Assembly (NCBI GenBank): GCA_009617715.1
Contig: VTFK01000267.1
Location: 620,001 to 684,000 of the forward strand
Origin: Plectrocnemia conspersa
Taxonomy: Eukaryota > Arthropoda > Insecta > Trichoptera > Polycentropodidae
DNA: 64,000 nt
Direction of reading: 5' to 3'
Shown here: positions 24,261 to 37,796 of the stretch, piece by piece
Layout of the letters: each line of letters opens with the position of its first letter
Numbering within the stretch: the stretch's first letter is position 1
The notes under the pieces: model-generated
Databases searched by the model: none
The model's input: only the letters and a program-made list of their open reading frames with translations
What the model was told of the DNA's origin: nothing
Program-made: the position numbers and the translations under genes

Positions 24261-24822
24261 GTGTTTTTTACAATAAATATAAAAAATTCCAATATATATA
24301 TGTAAAGGCAAGTATGATATATGCTGAATAGCTATACAGAAAGAAAAACTAATGATAGATTAAAAAATATGTTATTTAAAATATTATATACTATATATGT
24401 AATATTTTTTTATATAGTTTAATTGTTACTTAAATAGGAAATCAATGTCATTAGAAAAAATATGATATTAATTACCTGAGATAAGTGTGGAAAATTGTAT
24501 TCTAATTTATTAAATTTATACTTAATATTCTATAGATTAAAATAAAACAATATATTTATTAATATAAATCTTTAGAAATAAAGCTATGAAAAAATAAGCC
24601 TTTATTGGCAAGTAATTCACTAAATCCTTAATGAGATATATTTTCTTTTGAAATATTTATAATACATGAAAGAGAATAATTAATAATATTACTTAAACGA
24701 ATATTTTTATGACGTACATATATATGTATTCATTACTATTATGACGTATATATGTATATGGTTGATTAAATGTCGCATTAGGGCATGGCATTTGAAAAAG
24801 TATGACTCAACAATAATATATA

Positions 24823-24968
24823 TGTATTTATGTATTTTAATATATATTTGTCTTTATTTATAAAATTATAAAATAAATAGATTTAGTATATATATATATA
24901 TGTATTTATGTATTTTAATATATATTTGTCTTTATTTATAAAATTATAAAATAAGTAGATTTAGTATA
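24823..24968. repeat. Tandem duplication, 78 bp period
   Basis: Two nearly identical units start at 24823 and 24901 (TGTATTTATGTATTTTAATA, ending GTAGATTTAGTATA or AATAGATTTAGTATA). A TA dinucleotide run separates them. The near identity suggests a recent local duplication. Confidence 0.85.
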
Positions 24969-25191
24969 GTTACTTTTCTAAATCCAGTTTAAAACTTTAG
25001 TATTTATTATATTAAATGCCGTTTATTCAGCGTAAAAACCACAATTGTAATATAACCTTTTGCGACCTTCGGAATATGTCATTTTGAAAATATCACAGAA
25101 CAGATTTCGTGAGTCGAATATACAATGCGATGCAATTGGTCAACTGATTTTTTCATTTTTGTGATTCGACGGAGTAGTTTCGAATCAAAAA

Positions 25192-25290
25192 TATAAAAGG
25201 TCTGATACTTTGTCACACAGCAGACGATTTGAGATTCAAGAAAATAGGATCAGACACTCATCAAGAGAAAGTGACAATACGTACCACAAG
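25192..25290 (+). promoter_or_regulatory. Candidate core promoter
   Basis: TATAAAAG at 25192-25199 is followed about 25-30 bp downstream by GTCACACAGCAGACG, where a start site could lie, and then by a purine-rich, less AT-rich stretch with a possible donor ACGTACCAC near 25280. Layout and composition resemble a TATA-type insect promoter with a short non-coding first exon. No coding exon can be linked to it. Confidence 0.25.
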
Positions 25291-25639
25291 ATTTGCAAAA
25301 ACAGTGTTATTGCATACACTTGTATTTTTAACAAAATATATTGATGCTTTTGTACAATCTCCTTAAGAATAAAGTGGCTTTTTATGATTTATTTATGCAT
25401 TTTCGTTAAAATGGAACACCACCGTAATAACATTTTTAACAGCTCACATCAAAAGGTACCTGTCATGAATCGGAAAGAATTAAAACATTCGTCACTTTGA
25501 GAAAATAGTTTTTGTCCTTTAGCGACTGTTCCTAATCAACAAAATCCCAAAATCGTCGTCGTTGGACTCCTCTGATACTTTCTAAGAGACATTCTATTGG
25601 TATTCACACTTGAACATTTACATTAGAGTTTGAGGAATC

Positions 25640-25830
25640 CGAATATTAAGAGCCATTTGACTTAAAATGCAACTAAAAAAAAGCCGAGTCAAACTTCAGA
25701 CCAGAAAAGTTCGCAGAAGCTGCCGCTTCTCTCTTTGCATCGCCTGGTTCAGCTTGACGTCCGTAATCTATCGTTCAACCCACTTTGAAGACGTCTAAAG
25801 ACTACGGACGCACTCACGTTGCACTAATAA
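25640..25830 (+). repeat. Dispersed repeat shared with the duplicated unit
   Basis: GCCGCTTCTCTCTTTGCATC, then CCTGGTTCAGCTTGACGTCC and GTAATC, matches the segment at 30010-30110 (CCGCTTCTCTCTTCGCATCA, then ACGTCCGGAATCC) and its copy at 41760-41860. It lies outside the 11.7 kb duplication, so it is an independent, more diverged family member. Confidence 0.55.
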
Positions 25831-26116
25831 TTAAATAATGACGATGACGAAAACAAAACTTAGTATTAAAAAATATCCACCACTGACACCAAGACCAGGC
25901 CAACATACTTGACAAATACTATTCTAATTTTTTAAGTGAACATCTAGAACAAACATTCATCAAGAAGCGATAAAGAAAGGACTATATAAAAGTTTTTTAA
26001 AAAGGATTTCAAAAAAGCTTGTTTGTCGCTGACAAATAAAATAGCCATTCAGTGAAGATCTGGTTTAAAATATAGTAGTAATCTGAAATGTAGAACTTTT
26101 TTTTAAAATAGCTCAC

Positions 26117-26865
26117 CTCATTCATAAGATTCCAAGCGTAGCATGCTTCAACAGGATACAGCGGTTTGTAGTGGTTTCCAAATGTGTACATGTAAAAAAG
26201 CCACGGAGCTGGCACCAACAGAGTAAACATGTCGCATAGAGCCATGGCCATCAGAACTGCATTTGTCGGAGTTCGCATGTGCCTTCGACTGAGCACCACA
26301 ACGATCAGCGTGTTGGCCACCGTGGTGGTGGCTAAGAGGAAAGGAGCTATGTAGCCATACATCGGTCTGGCCAAGTTAATGGGGATCTCGCAGGTTATGT
26401 TCAGGTATTCGGTCGTGGAGCAGTTTAGCATCGACGCGTTCATCTCTCGATCCATCGTGTTTTCGTAGTAGCCGGTCGGTGGAAAAGTGGTGGCGTTGGA
26501 CACCATCATGGATTGAAGCTCGTTGTCGATACCGGTGTTGAACATGGATTCAAAGGATTCGTAGTTGTTTTTGGCATTGTAGTTTTGCTTGAAGAGTTCC
26601 TTTGATATGTCGTCCGTGTCGAGGTACAACGACGAAGAGTTGTTGTCGTCGGCCGATGGGAACATGCCAGCATTATACGCTTCCATTGCGGATTTTTATA
26701 TTAGCATGACGTTAAAATTGTTCTTCAAAAAATACACTATCTAGTTGGTCGTTAAATATTGTCAGAGAGTGTTTGAATTGACGTTTTATACGCATTTTCA
26801 CGTTGTGAACGAAAGTCTTTTGCTATGCACAAGCGTCGTCATTGTAGAACTTACGGAGCACTTAT
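26117..26865 (-). CDS. GPCR exon, sex peptide/myoinhibitory peptide receptor-like
   Basis: This is the first coding exon of a class A peptide receptor at the plasma membrane. The CDS is 26686 down to 26117 (190 codons, starting MEAYNAGMF); 26687-26865 is 5'UTR. On the minus strand the exon begins after a pyrimidine-rich acceptor ending TTTTTTGCAG and ends GAATGAG before donor GTGAGC, phase 0. The long acidic N-tail has sequons at N16, N64, N83, N88 and N96. TM1 is about 109-133 (N125 conserved). The loop HMRTPTN leads to TM2 about 143-167 (D152), then MYTFGNHYKPL and the disulfide Cys182. The PTNAVLMAMALCDM and MYTFGNHYKPL blocks resemble the insect sex peptide/MIP receptor family. TM3-TM7 must lie on later exons at lower coordinates and were not found. 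The open frame continuing past 26117 (VSYFKKKF...) is intron. The family call is from memory of motifs, not a search. Confidence 0.8.
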
Positions 26866-27066
26866 CTGCAAAAAATAAATAAAATACAATTAGAATATTA
26901 TATTATTAAACAGGTACAACAGAATTAATAATTCTTAAGCAAATTTTCAATGTAATGGTAAATTAATTTAGACTGGAATATATAGTACATACATACTAAG
27001 TGTCCTAAAACTTATGCGTGTTTTGAAGCACCTTTATTAGAAAAGCCGAAAATGTTATTAGCATTA

Positions 27067-29563
27067 CCCATCCCGTACGGAAGGTAGAAAAATCGCGAGC
27101 GTTCCGAACCGGGGTCCATTTTGTCCCCCAGACTATTCTCGAAATTATGATACTTTTTCAACAGAAAATTGTTTACCTAATCATCTAACACGTGTTTCCA
27201 TACATATTTACTTTCATAAAACGAATAAAATATCTTTTTATTAACATTTTTTGCAAATTATAGTCATATTTTTCGCCGACATTTCTGGCCAAAGAACGAT
27301 CGGCGATTGAGGGGCGTCTACAGCGTTTACTTGTCGATGCATGTTGCAGCGTTTCTCAAACACTGACTAATAAAATTATTATTATTTAATTATTTTTAAA
27401 TCGATTAAATTTTTAACAAATTAAATCAATTAAAAAATTAGTAAAACATTATATTATTTATATATAACTAATTATTGTTAAAAATAATAATTGCACAAGA
27501 AATAAAAATAATTCACATTTTTTTAAAATAATGTATTTATATTATAAAATACAAAATAACAAAAATAATATATTTATATTTAGGATAATAATATAAATAT
27601 TTCATTTATTCTACGCTTGAATCTTGTAAACAATTTGGACATGACAATATTTTCAACTGGTGTTTGTGAACTGTACATATCGCTTTTTTTGCAGGTGGTG
27701 CAAAAAATCGAGTCTTTCTGTCCTAATTTCTAGGGCAAAAGCTGCACCTATTTCTCCTAGCCCGTTCAACGCGATTTTCAGGGAGTATTGTCAGTGGAGT
27801 AACAGTTTCAACGTTAGTTGCTTGATCATAAAGTGTGAAACCATATTGAATATGTTTATGAAACGATATCCCACTATTTTTTGAAAATGTATGTTCTCCT
27901 TGGCAAGTTCCATGGCTAACTCTGTTTACAACAGTGTGACCGATTGTTTTTTTTTTTCGGAACATATGAAACCAATGAGATGTCATCGGTAAAGTCAAAA
28001 CGACTAAATAATTCCTCTCGCTAGCGTGAACGCAAAAATTCTTGCGGTATTTCACGCTTATTTTTTCTAATTGTTTCTGTTAATGTTGTCTTTCAAAAGT
28101 CTTTGAGCAAGGGGCACTGACGAAAATAAGTTGTCAGTAATGACACCACGTCCAGTCCCATTATAAAATCAGTCGCTAACCTTTTCACCTTGGTTTCTTC
28201 CTCGTACTTGCTGCTTTCCCGTGTATGGTTGTATATTTAAAATATATGACGACTCTACATCAGCAGCAACCCATATTTTATTCCATATCTGCCGGGCTGA
28301 CTTTTTTGATAAAAGCGCGAAATTTATCTTGCGATTGTTGAAATCGTAATTGTCTGGTGTTTCTGTCATCAAAGCGAATTTTACTGTATAAATATACGAA
28401 TGTGTCCCTTGAAATGACCGTAGAAAAAAAGAATTACTTAAAAAGCTGGTTAGATGTCCATATTTCCTTTAGTGGTAGTCTACAGCCATTGCATCTTCTA
28501 AACTATCAATACGCTGATGAATGCGTCTATTTCCGGTTGGTTGTTGTGGTCTTGATTGTCATTTCTAGAGACCCGATTAGTCTCCACTACTACTTATTTC
28601 TTTAATCATCGCTGCAGTCATGAAGAGAGCAAATGTTTCCTTTATTGTAGTCACATTGCTAGCCTCTGTTCCAAGTCCTGAAGAATATGTTACGATATTC
28701 TGGATTCGCGTTTTGGAATTGTATCGTGGAGTTGAATGCCATTCTAGACCAGATCTTGACATGAACGTGGTGTCTTCTGGTGTAAATTCATCATCTTCGG
28801 TTTCTTCATTTTTGATGAAGAATCGTCAGCTTCGTTATCGATTACATCATTTACGTCGGTGGCATCTGAATCCAACTCTTCAAAGTCGATATCACTGTCA
28901 AAAGATTCATCGACATTGACATTATCTTCACATTCGTCTAAAAGTCTTTCTGTGTCTTGTCTGGACGACATATCCCAGTATTTTATCACAATTCATACCG
29001 CAAAAAAATCACCAAATACGTATAATACAATATACAGAAAATAACAAAGTGTATAATAATACTTCCTACATGAAATAAAAGGTATAGGATGATGGAATTA
29101 CAAAAATAAAAATAATAAATCAGCTTTGAAAACAACGAAACACGGCAAAAGATAGGGAAACACTGATTTGCCAGCACGTGGCTTTCTCCAGACAATGATT
29201 CTTCTGAGAAGGTGATGGTATACCAACAGCATATAGCTTTCTCGTTCTAACTCTTTATGGAAACCGACCGTCAACACATTCATAACTTTCGAGTGCGAAT
29301 GAGTCCAAATGTTATCCTCTATACCTGCCCTTCTTGGAATTGCAAAACTGACGGTTACTCACAAATAATAGATATTTTACCGCAAATTTATATTTTAAGC
29401 CGTTATACGATTTCGAAATTTACTCAAAACAAATTTTACCTATGTATAATCCTAAATTACAGGATTACATAAAATGTGGGTCTATTAAAGGTAGTAATTA
29501 AAAAGTTACAGTGAAAAACAAATTCTTGGGGTACTTTTTGGCCCCCTTTTCGCCCAGGAAGGG
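27067..29563 (-). mobile_element. piggyBac-like transposon
   Basis: The 2.5 kb insertion is present in copy A only. Copy B reads TTAGCATTAAATACCGC at the matching place (about 41310), a single TTAA. Here the right end is CCCAGGAAGGG-TTAA (29553-29567) and the left end is TTA-CCCATCCCGTACGG (27064 onward), which has lost one A of the target duplication. Both ends have CCC termini and subterminal GGGG...CCCC blocks. It carries a broken piggyBac transposase on the minus strand. The insertion post-dates the separation of the two copies, or was present in only one haplotype. Confidence 0.9.
27606..28989 (-). pseudogene. piggyBac-type transposase, broken
   Basis: Read on the minus strand in several frames. 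An acidic N-terminal tail (28989-28744; SDIDFEELDSD) is followed by GLEWHSTPRYNS (28755) and ETFALFMTAAMIKEI. IRFDDRNTRQLRF (about 28370) is a hallmark of the family. ADVESSYILNIQPYTGKQQ and then YNGTGRGVITDN (second catalytic-Asp region, about 28150) follow. Next are MFRKKKTIGHTVVNR (27960) and a Cys-rich tail (CSFCP, ICTVHKHQ, CPNC; 27730-27610). These occur in the normal order of a piggyBac transposase of about 550-600 residues. At least three frameshifts and several stops interrupt it, so it is inactive as written. The element's youth relative to the duplication contrasts with this damage; some breaks may be sequence errors. Confidence 0.85.
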
Positions 29564-29567
29564 TTAA

Positions 29568-32500
29568 ATACTGCACCCAATTTTTAGACTATTTTATTTA
29601 AATTCATTAATCAAAAATATTGAAAAAATCGCAAAAGCTTCGAGAAAGAATAACATGTTAATTTAGGATTGTCATCCAAATGGCCGTTTATAATCTGATC
29701 TAACGGTAAACGGCAATCTGTGCCAAAAACTCGTAAGCACTTTGTTATTGGCCGTTCTACCGAAAGGGTAAAAAACTGCATCTCCTCAAATATCGCTAGT
29801 TACCCACGTTCTTGTATCTAAACATATTTATAAACATATAGGGGCCATAGGTATAAATACTGAAACGTGGGCAGCAAACGATCACTTCCTCAGAAACTTC
29901 TTCAAAGACTTTTTCTGATAATTTTACTGACACCCATACGTGAACGTATATTTTGGACTTCAAGGCATCAGAACTTAAAAAAATGCTCAAATTTAGGTTG
30001 TGCGAACATTAATCAAGAGAAGGCCGACAGGCCGCTTCTCTCTTCGCATCACTTGGTCCAACTATACGTCCGGAATCCAGAATTGACCCCGCTTTAGAGA
30101 CGCCTCAAGTCTAAAGAACGCGCCCAAAGAAGGCTTCACATATAGCTAACATATACAAATTGTATGTGAGAATTTTATAAAAATTATCATTCGATATAAA
30201 TAGTGAAATAATGAATTTTATTAATTGTCTTTACAAGGATCTTAAGCATTTGGATATCATAATTATTATAAAAAAAATAGGGTGCTTGAAAAAATTTTAT
30301 TTTATGGTTTTGTTCCATCTTGTAAAATATATATAATATATATAGGCATACGTATTCCAGTTTATATAAATCGACTAAACTTACGTACAGGTGTTCTTGA
30401 AGTGTAACTGAAAATCATCTACGGTCTCGCGCCAATGACTTAAACATATTGGCAATTTCTGTGTAAACGCTTGTTTCAAAACTTAGTCAATAATCTGTTT
30501 TCTTTGGAAACCAAGAGTTAGAGTTGACTTTCGCCCTTTAACCGCGAAGTTAAACCAAAATAGACACGCATTTTCTTATGCATGTTTAACATTATATTTA
30601 TGTTGTTAACTTAAGCATAACCACATTTAATCTCGTCAACCCTGAACTATCATTTATGCTTCTTGTTTTATATGTATAATATAAAATGTCACATACATAA
30701 AGTGTACTATTAAGATTTTGACATTAATATTTTTATCTTCTAATCAGTCACTACAAACCTGACAATGTACTAATGCAGTAACTGTAAGATTATTAGCTAA
30801 TATTAGTGTTAATCAATGCTATTAACGGTTTGCCAATGTACAATAACGTGAAAAATAATAAGATGTTTTAGATCACTATAAAAGTATAATTAATCAGTGC
30901 TATAGAATAAAAAATAAATGTGTCATTTGAAACTATAGTTAAATAGTTAGTTTAAAGATCATAAATTAAAATTAAATTTAAGCAATTAAGCTGATCTTTT
31001 TAAAAGGTAAATTTGGATGAAAAAACTACTTTTACAATAATTATATGGTATTTATTTAAAAAAAATATTATATATTTCGGTCCTGCATTTGTAAGCTTGA
31101 AGTAAAATGTTTACAAAATTATAGCTAAATGAAGATATATCGTAACTTTTTTTGTAGGTTACGAAAAAAATAAAACAAACATAAACATCGATCAAGTAAT
31201 GACGATAAAGTGATGGACAATTTGGTATCTTATCAGCGTTTATACGTAACAGCCGCTTAGTACCAAATGCTAACAATATATTTCCGATAGGAATTGCATG
31301 GTTAGGGAAATATGGCGACTTTTATGGCTCCAGCCAACAGGGTTGCTTATTGGCCAACACTCGTAAATTATCCACTTGAGTAAATTATGTTTTTTTTTTA
31401 TGTTTACTCGGTAGAATTTCAATATAGCAATAAGCTCTCGGCTACGGTTTTACGAGAAAATAAATTGAATTCAATGTTACATAAATTATTTATTCATTAT
31501 CGAACACCATGTATAAATAAACGACATTTGAATAAAAATCATTGAAACTTATAAAATGGCTGTAATTGTTTGTTAAAACTATAATGGATGATATGAAAAT
31601 ATCAAGTTTATGTATGGCTCAAAAATAGTTGAAATACGCTACTTATGTGTGTCTGAAAACTACAAATGCAAGACTATTATATGAATGATTGAACGAAAAT
31701 TATTTGTATGATATGTTAATAATGATTAATGAAAAACATAACAGCTAAATTACACTCATTAAAGTAGCTATATTATGCATACGATTCATAATTATGGTTC
31801 TTTTGTGTCACAATTTTTACTGGTAGATTATTTTACAATCTTCACATAATTCTATACATCAAATTGTATTTCGATACGCTTCTCAAAGCGATAATGATGA
31901 ACGCGACTCATGTTTTCACACGACATTCGCTCATAAAGTTATTTTTATATTTTTATATTATGTTTCTATATTGAACACATTTTCTGAGTATTGTCAAAAA
32001 TACGTACAAGTGTTAATATAACTGGAGAGAATAAACAACTCGGAAAGTATCTGAAAACGTTAGTGAAAAGTACATTGAAAAGTTCTGGCCACTCGCGTGT
32101 AAGTGTATCGGTTTTTGACGTTATAACGAGAATGCGTATAGTTGTGTGTCATTTTTGCGGAGCGTGTCCGACAAGGTAATAAATAAGGTTTTGTTATCTG
32201 GGAAATAGAAAATATAAGAAGCCATCATGTTCACACGAGTCAACCGTCAGTAAAAACTTTTCGAAACAACGATGAGAGATACCAGATGGCTCATAAATTA
32301 TTATTATTATTTATATTTAATCAGCAATTATATTCTAATGTATATATTGATCAAATATTAAACAATTATATACAGACAATTGATATGAAACAAAATCGAT
32401 GTATGTTTTACTAGCAATAATAAAATTTTTGATAAAAGTGGATTTCAATTTAGAGTAAAAATATATATTTGAGAGCTATACTAAATTATCTACAAAATAA

Positions 32501-32612
32501 CTAAAATAGTAAAATATAACAGACTACAGACATTCAATTTTAAAAGATTTTTGTTATTGATGAGATTATTTTTTTAATTTATAGAACTAGTATGCAAAAA
32601 TAAAAAATAAAA
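29568..32612. other. Copy A non-coding segment upstream of receptor exon
   Basis: It corresponds to 41317-44356. It lies 5' of the receptor exon, so it should contain the first intron or promoter. The best candidate exon-like patch is about 31,985-32,195: it is less AT-rich, with a possible minus-strand acceptor TTTTCTATTTCCCAG ending near 32196. The 62-codon frame there starts at TTG, not ATG, and is not credible as a gene. A dispersed repeat lies at 30010-30110. Confidence 0.4.
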
Positions 32613-35362
32613 GATCGCAATAACGGTAGTACTGATATCGGTAATACCGGTATTGAGACAAAAATCGACCTTTGATAATAACGGTATTACAAAATAAAAT
32701 ACCGGTAGTACAGATTTTATTTTTAAAACCGTATATTTAATTTGTTGAAAACAAAATCTCCATGGCTTTGCCTCCATGACAATGCCTATATTGCTTGAAA
32801 GCAGAAGCGGAGAACAAAATAATGCTCATTGTAGGGGATTAACATAAGTAGTGTGACCGGCGTAGGTTAAAGTAAAATAATATGCAGTATTTTTTATTCT
32901 TTAATATTTACATATTCATTTATAACATAAATTAAATTTATACTGTTAAAAAAAAGTACACGAAAGATAAATCTTTTGAATATAAATATTACTGAGAATT
33001 TTAAAAATAAATTAAAATTATATTATATAAATAAATTAAATAGCAATAAACATAGCAATCATTAATTACATAATTATTTGTTTTTAATATAAAATATGTC
33101 GCATTTTAAATAAACAGATTTATATTTTTCTACGCACTCCTTTATCATAGAGTTCTCTTATCCAAAGGTAACTGACTAAAATAATGAGTAATAGGAATAT
33201 ATTTTATTGGAATAAATTGTGAGTGGTGCTCTGGCCTCTAGTATTATAAAAATTAAGGAGTCATCTAGAAGCGATGTTTTCCAATATTTATTGCTTCAAT
33301 AAAGAAAAAATTAAGCACCTGTATTCTCAAAATATTTTTTTTTTCCGACATTGTAAAAAATAAACAAACACGGTTAACCTAAAGATTTGTATTATAACTC
33401 ATAGACATCACAATAAAGGATCAGCATATAAAATATTTTTTTAGAATAGCCTGAATGTAGGGAAGATTATTTAAAAGCTTTCTATTTAACCTGGCAAAGC
33501 AGATAACATACCAATTAACTACTGCCCGATAAGTTTACTGCCCTCATTTAGCAAATTATTTGAAAAAATTATATTATCTCGATTAAAGGAATCTCTTAAT
33601 AGCAAACTCATTAATGAGCAATTTGGTTTCCCTTGAAAATCACTCGACTACGCATCAACTTAATAGATTAACAGAGCACATATCTGCCGATTTTAATAGG
33701 AAAAAAGTTCCGGTCTTTTATTATTAGATATGGAAAAGGCTTTTGATACAGTATGGCATGATGGATTAATGTATAAAACTTTTAAAATATGGAACTCCTA
33801 TTACATTATTCACATGTTACGGTCTTACCTGAAGAATCGAAACTATGTTGTTTCGCTAAATAATACATTTTCGACGCCGCGTAAAATACCAGCTGGTGTT
33901 CCTCAAGGAAGTATACTTGGCCCGTTTCTTTTCATTCTATATACTAATGATATTCCAATGTTAAAAAAAATACTAAACTCTCAATGTACGCTGACGACAC
34001 TGCAATCCTTACTAGTTCTTATGGTCTTAAACCTATTGGAGTTAAACTTCAAAAATCCCTTGAAAATTAAAAATATTTTTTTTATGAAATGGAGAATTAA
34101 AAGTACCAAGACAAAACAAGCTATAATATTCACTAAACGTAGACAACCCTTGCCCGCACCCTTTAAAAGTGAGCAAAGTTGTAACATTAATGAATGGAGA
34201 GCGAGCGTTAAATACCTGGGTATACACACTGGAACTCAGACTAAAATTCAATAAACATAACTGAACTCCGGTCAGAAGGGCTCGGCGCCATTGCGGCTCT
34301 AAAATCAATATTTAATAGAAAAAGTGCGGCACAATAAAAATAAAATTCTGGTCTATAGACAATTAATCAGACCTGTTTTAACTTATGCTTGTTCAGTGTG
34401 AATGGCTTGCCCAGGTAATGGTAATTTTAATAAACTTCAAGTATCAAAGGCCGATCACCAAAAATAATTTATAATACGCAGACATACTAACCTTAAAAAC
34501 TCCACACCAAACATTTAGTTTCCATTAAAGAATACTGTTATTATCAAACCGAAAATGCTATATAGAAATTGTCTCGCGGACCACGCAAACACACTAATTT
34601 CAAGGAATCGGTGATTACGACAGAAACCAAAAACTTAAATTTAAATGCAAACATAAAATGCTAAGCACATATTGCTTTGATGCAGTTAAGCTCATCACCA
34701 GTGTCATCAGTTTCAGGTCTACATGGCTAGGTTTATTTACCTTTATTTATGTGTTTTATTTTATTTATGTAATTTATTTTTTTTCATCTGCTTCATTCTT
34801 TTCCAAAATTTTTTTTTTTTGGATTTTTTTTTTTTTTAAAAGCTTTCTATTATTTGAACCACGAGAAATATGTAATTGGTTATCAATTTTTGGCAACTTA
34901 ATTTGGTGACTTTCCTTCTCCAAAAAGCCACGAAGATGGCAATAGCTTTTAATATTTCTGAAGAAAATGTTGCACCATAAAACTCTTTATTTATTAAGAA
35001 AAACATTAGGCAAAGCAACATTTAAAGATGCTAAGCTCAGTTGACAATTAGATTTATAGTTGAAATTTAATAAAAACAATTTATAATCGAACAAAATTTT
35101 TTTTTTTTTTTTGCAAAATATAATTTCCTATGCTGGATTGTACTAAACATGGAAGGGATAATAATGATAATAAGAATATGGGATATATTGAAATAATATG
35201 TAATTGCCAGGGTGATCGAATGTTTTAAGTTTTGCTAATCATTAAACATGGTATTCAGTAATCAGATTATTTTTCATCAATTAATTAAAATTAAAATAAT
35301 AATGTCAATACCGGTATTGCCTGTTTTATTTCTCAGTAATACTGGTATTATTGCAATCCCCT
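32613..35362. mobile_element. hAT-like element (copy A), contains LINE fragment
   Basis: The left end has GATCGCAATAACGGTAGTAC, then GGTAATACCGGTATTGA. The right end, inverted, has GGGGATTGCAATAATACCAG, then GGCAATACCGGTATTGA. The repeated palindromic ACCGGT core within and just inside the inverted termini is typical of some insect hAT families. Interior transposase is not visible; the central part is occupied by a jockey-like fragment. Copy B has the same arrangement at 44357-47074. Confidence 0.45.
33490..34680 (+). pseudogene. jockey-like reverse transcriptase fragment, copy A
   Basis: Homologous to 45228-46416. The fragment has the pieces YRPISLLP, MEKAFDTVWHDGLMYK (33730), AGVPQGSILGPFLFILYTND (33890) and the C-terminal KYLGIH, but the YADD segment is shifted out of frame. 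Compared with copy B there are many single-base gains and losses, mostly in A or T runs; for example one extra A in the codons after GLMYK is undone by a lost C a few bases later. The endonuclease half is missing, so the element was 5'-truncated when it inserted. It is a dead copy, and some of the breaks may be sequencing error. Confidence 0.85.
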
Positions 35363-37796
35363 AATCAGATTATTTATAATTTATGGATAAAAAACATTTT
35401 AATAATTATTATTTATTTATATTTTATAAATCTGACTTGTTTGTTTCTCAATGCGTCATAATGACTATTCATAGAAAACAATAATTATGCAATTAAACAT
35501 TAAAAAATGGTGCACACATAAAATATGAGCACTGATGCTTTAACTTTTCGGCTCTCGTAAATCACGAAAACATCCTTGTGAAAGAATATCAAAAGATACA
35601 TATTAATTAATTTTTATTTGTTACCATTCTTTTTTGAAACTAATTTCGTTGCAACGATTACGGGTTATCCTGATACTTTTGATATAATTATATATATGGT
35701 TAATATATTTGATTTATTTATGTTAATTCATATTATTTTATGTATTTTCCGTTCACGGTTCGGTATGTATTTTTGAAAACTATATACGTTTATATTACAA
35801 AGTTTAGTATTTCGTTTCAATGCTTTTTATCTCTCATGGATGTATTATATACATTTGCAATACTGTATTTTAATGTAAATATGTAAACAATATCTCGAAT
35901 TAAAACATACGTATATTGAGATTAATGTAACATTTTTTATGTGTTGTTCAATTAGCATTTAATTAATTTAGTTTATAGATATATAAAAGTAATTTGATTT
36001 TTTTAAAATTTGTTTGTTTAATGGTTATTAAATATAGACTCTGATGTTTAACCATATAATAGGATAAAATAACACAATATATTAAGCAAAACAATTCTGA
36101 GAGGGTACACGGTATAATTTATAATATTATACTAAAGTAAAATATCTTTATGAATATTGTTTATTTTGAATATCTTGAATATTAATCCAAAATGTTCAAA
36201 AAAGACGCTTATTATTGTATGTTATATTATGTTATATTCTTTGGTTTCTAGTAGAAACGTTATTTAATTTATTTAATTTTCTTTGTCTACGATTAATAAG
36301 TGTTATAAACTGTCACATAAATGTGCCAAGCAACTAGTCAATATTTAATGATGACTTTTGAAATTTCGAGGTCAATGTTATATCACAAGGCAAAGTAAAT
36401 TAGTTGGTGAAGTGAATGTTTTGTAATTTTAAAATTCCTTGGTATAATGGGCCACTAGTAGTTTGTAAGGTGGTTGAGGTTAAAAACGCCCTGAACGTCG
36501 TTCGAAGAGGTAAGAGGGGTGGAATAAATGGAGACATTACACATGCCCACTGGTAGTTTAGGGTTGGTTTGGGAACAAACCTAGCTGTTTATAAGTTGTG
36601 TTTCACGGCAGCGATTCATCCAAGTTCACAGGGGTTAAACCCAAACAGAGTTAATTATTGGGAGTAGTACACAAAGCGTAAAGAATCGTTGACCAGGTCA
36701 GCATGCAACGAGAATTGTGTCACGTAAATATACACAAAACATTCGAAATTAAATTCGTCCTATAAAGGGACCTCATACAGACGGTTAAGTATAAACTATA
36801 GTTAAACTTTGTGCGCGATAGAAAATTTGTAAAGATTTTAATGTGTACAATTTTTATAGCTTTCCTGAATTCTATAAACAAAAAATCGTATTCATTCGGA
36901 ACATTGTTTTGAAACAGAAGCAATGTATGTCTTTCTTACGATATTTAACAACGACTTTAATAGAGAGGGTATGGTGTTCACTATTGTGTCCAGCAGAAGA
37001 TAAAGAGAGGGTGTAATAGTTTAGAATAAATATATTTTTTAGATAAATGTGCATTTAAATAAAATAAAATTAATCCGTACAATCATTGAGCTCAAATTTT
37101 TAATATTAATCATATTTGCTAAATCAATTTATAGTGCTTTATTAAAACTTATTTTTACACATTTATATTAAATATAACAATAAATGTTATAAAATAGATA
37201 TTTGTTTTAAAAAATGCATAGCTTTACTATTTTTTTTGTTGATCCAACAAAAAATTTAGTATATCTGAAATTATCGATAATATTGTCTGTGAAAATTACT
37301 GGTTATAGGAATCGATAAATACAATTACTTTATTTTAATGTATTGAGGAGTAAACCATACAGTCTTCTGTCTTTCCCAGTCGTTGTCAATTATAGACTAA
37401 AGTCAATTTAAACTTGATGCTATCGAGCGTTAAACATATATTTGAAAAGACGTCTTTCATTTTTGTAGTAATGGCATTTTATTTAAATAGTATATACAAA
37501 GAATTATTATACTATATTTTGTAAATTTATAAAAATCTAATGTAAACTGTAAAAATATTATAATATATTTTTTATACAAGAAGAAAAGCTGCTTCGAATA
37601 TATTTTATATACACCTCTTAAAAGTGTGCAGTTTTTGTAACCACCACGTCGTTTTAGTTTTATTATTTTATATGCTTGTATCATGCAAATATATAACACA
37701 TATATCTAATTTGTAGTTAAAAGAAATGTTACATATCTCCTAGAAAAAAAATCAGCCCACTTCATTCAATTATAATATGGTGGCATATATAATAAT
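35363..37796. other. Copy A non-coding segment
   Basis: It matches 47075-49534 with many small indels. No gene is recognised. The patch near 36,450-36,720 is less AT-rich (GTTGAGGTTAAAAACGCCC, GGGTTAAACCCAAACA) and is conserved between copies at the level expected of the whole duplication. Confidence 0.45.

Noticed and set aside
26009..26116. Continuation of the receptor frame to a stop at 26009
   Set aside because: It begins with a strong GTGAGC donor and homology to copy B ends there; the added residues do not resemble TM3 of the receptor family.
29867..30097. 76-codon frame beginning MGSKRSLPQ, also in copy B
   Set aside because: Copy B has a 15-base in-frame deletion, there is no recognisable motif, and the downstream part is the dispersed repeat also seen at 25.7 kb.
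31991..32179. 62-codon open frame, present in both copies (also 43732-43920)
   Set aside because: It starts at TTG, has no domain, and its presence in both copies follows from the duplication itself. The patch might still be an untranslated exon on the minus strand.
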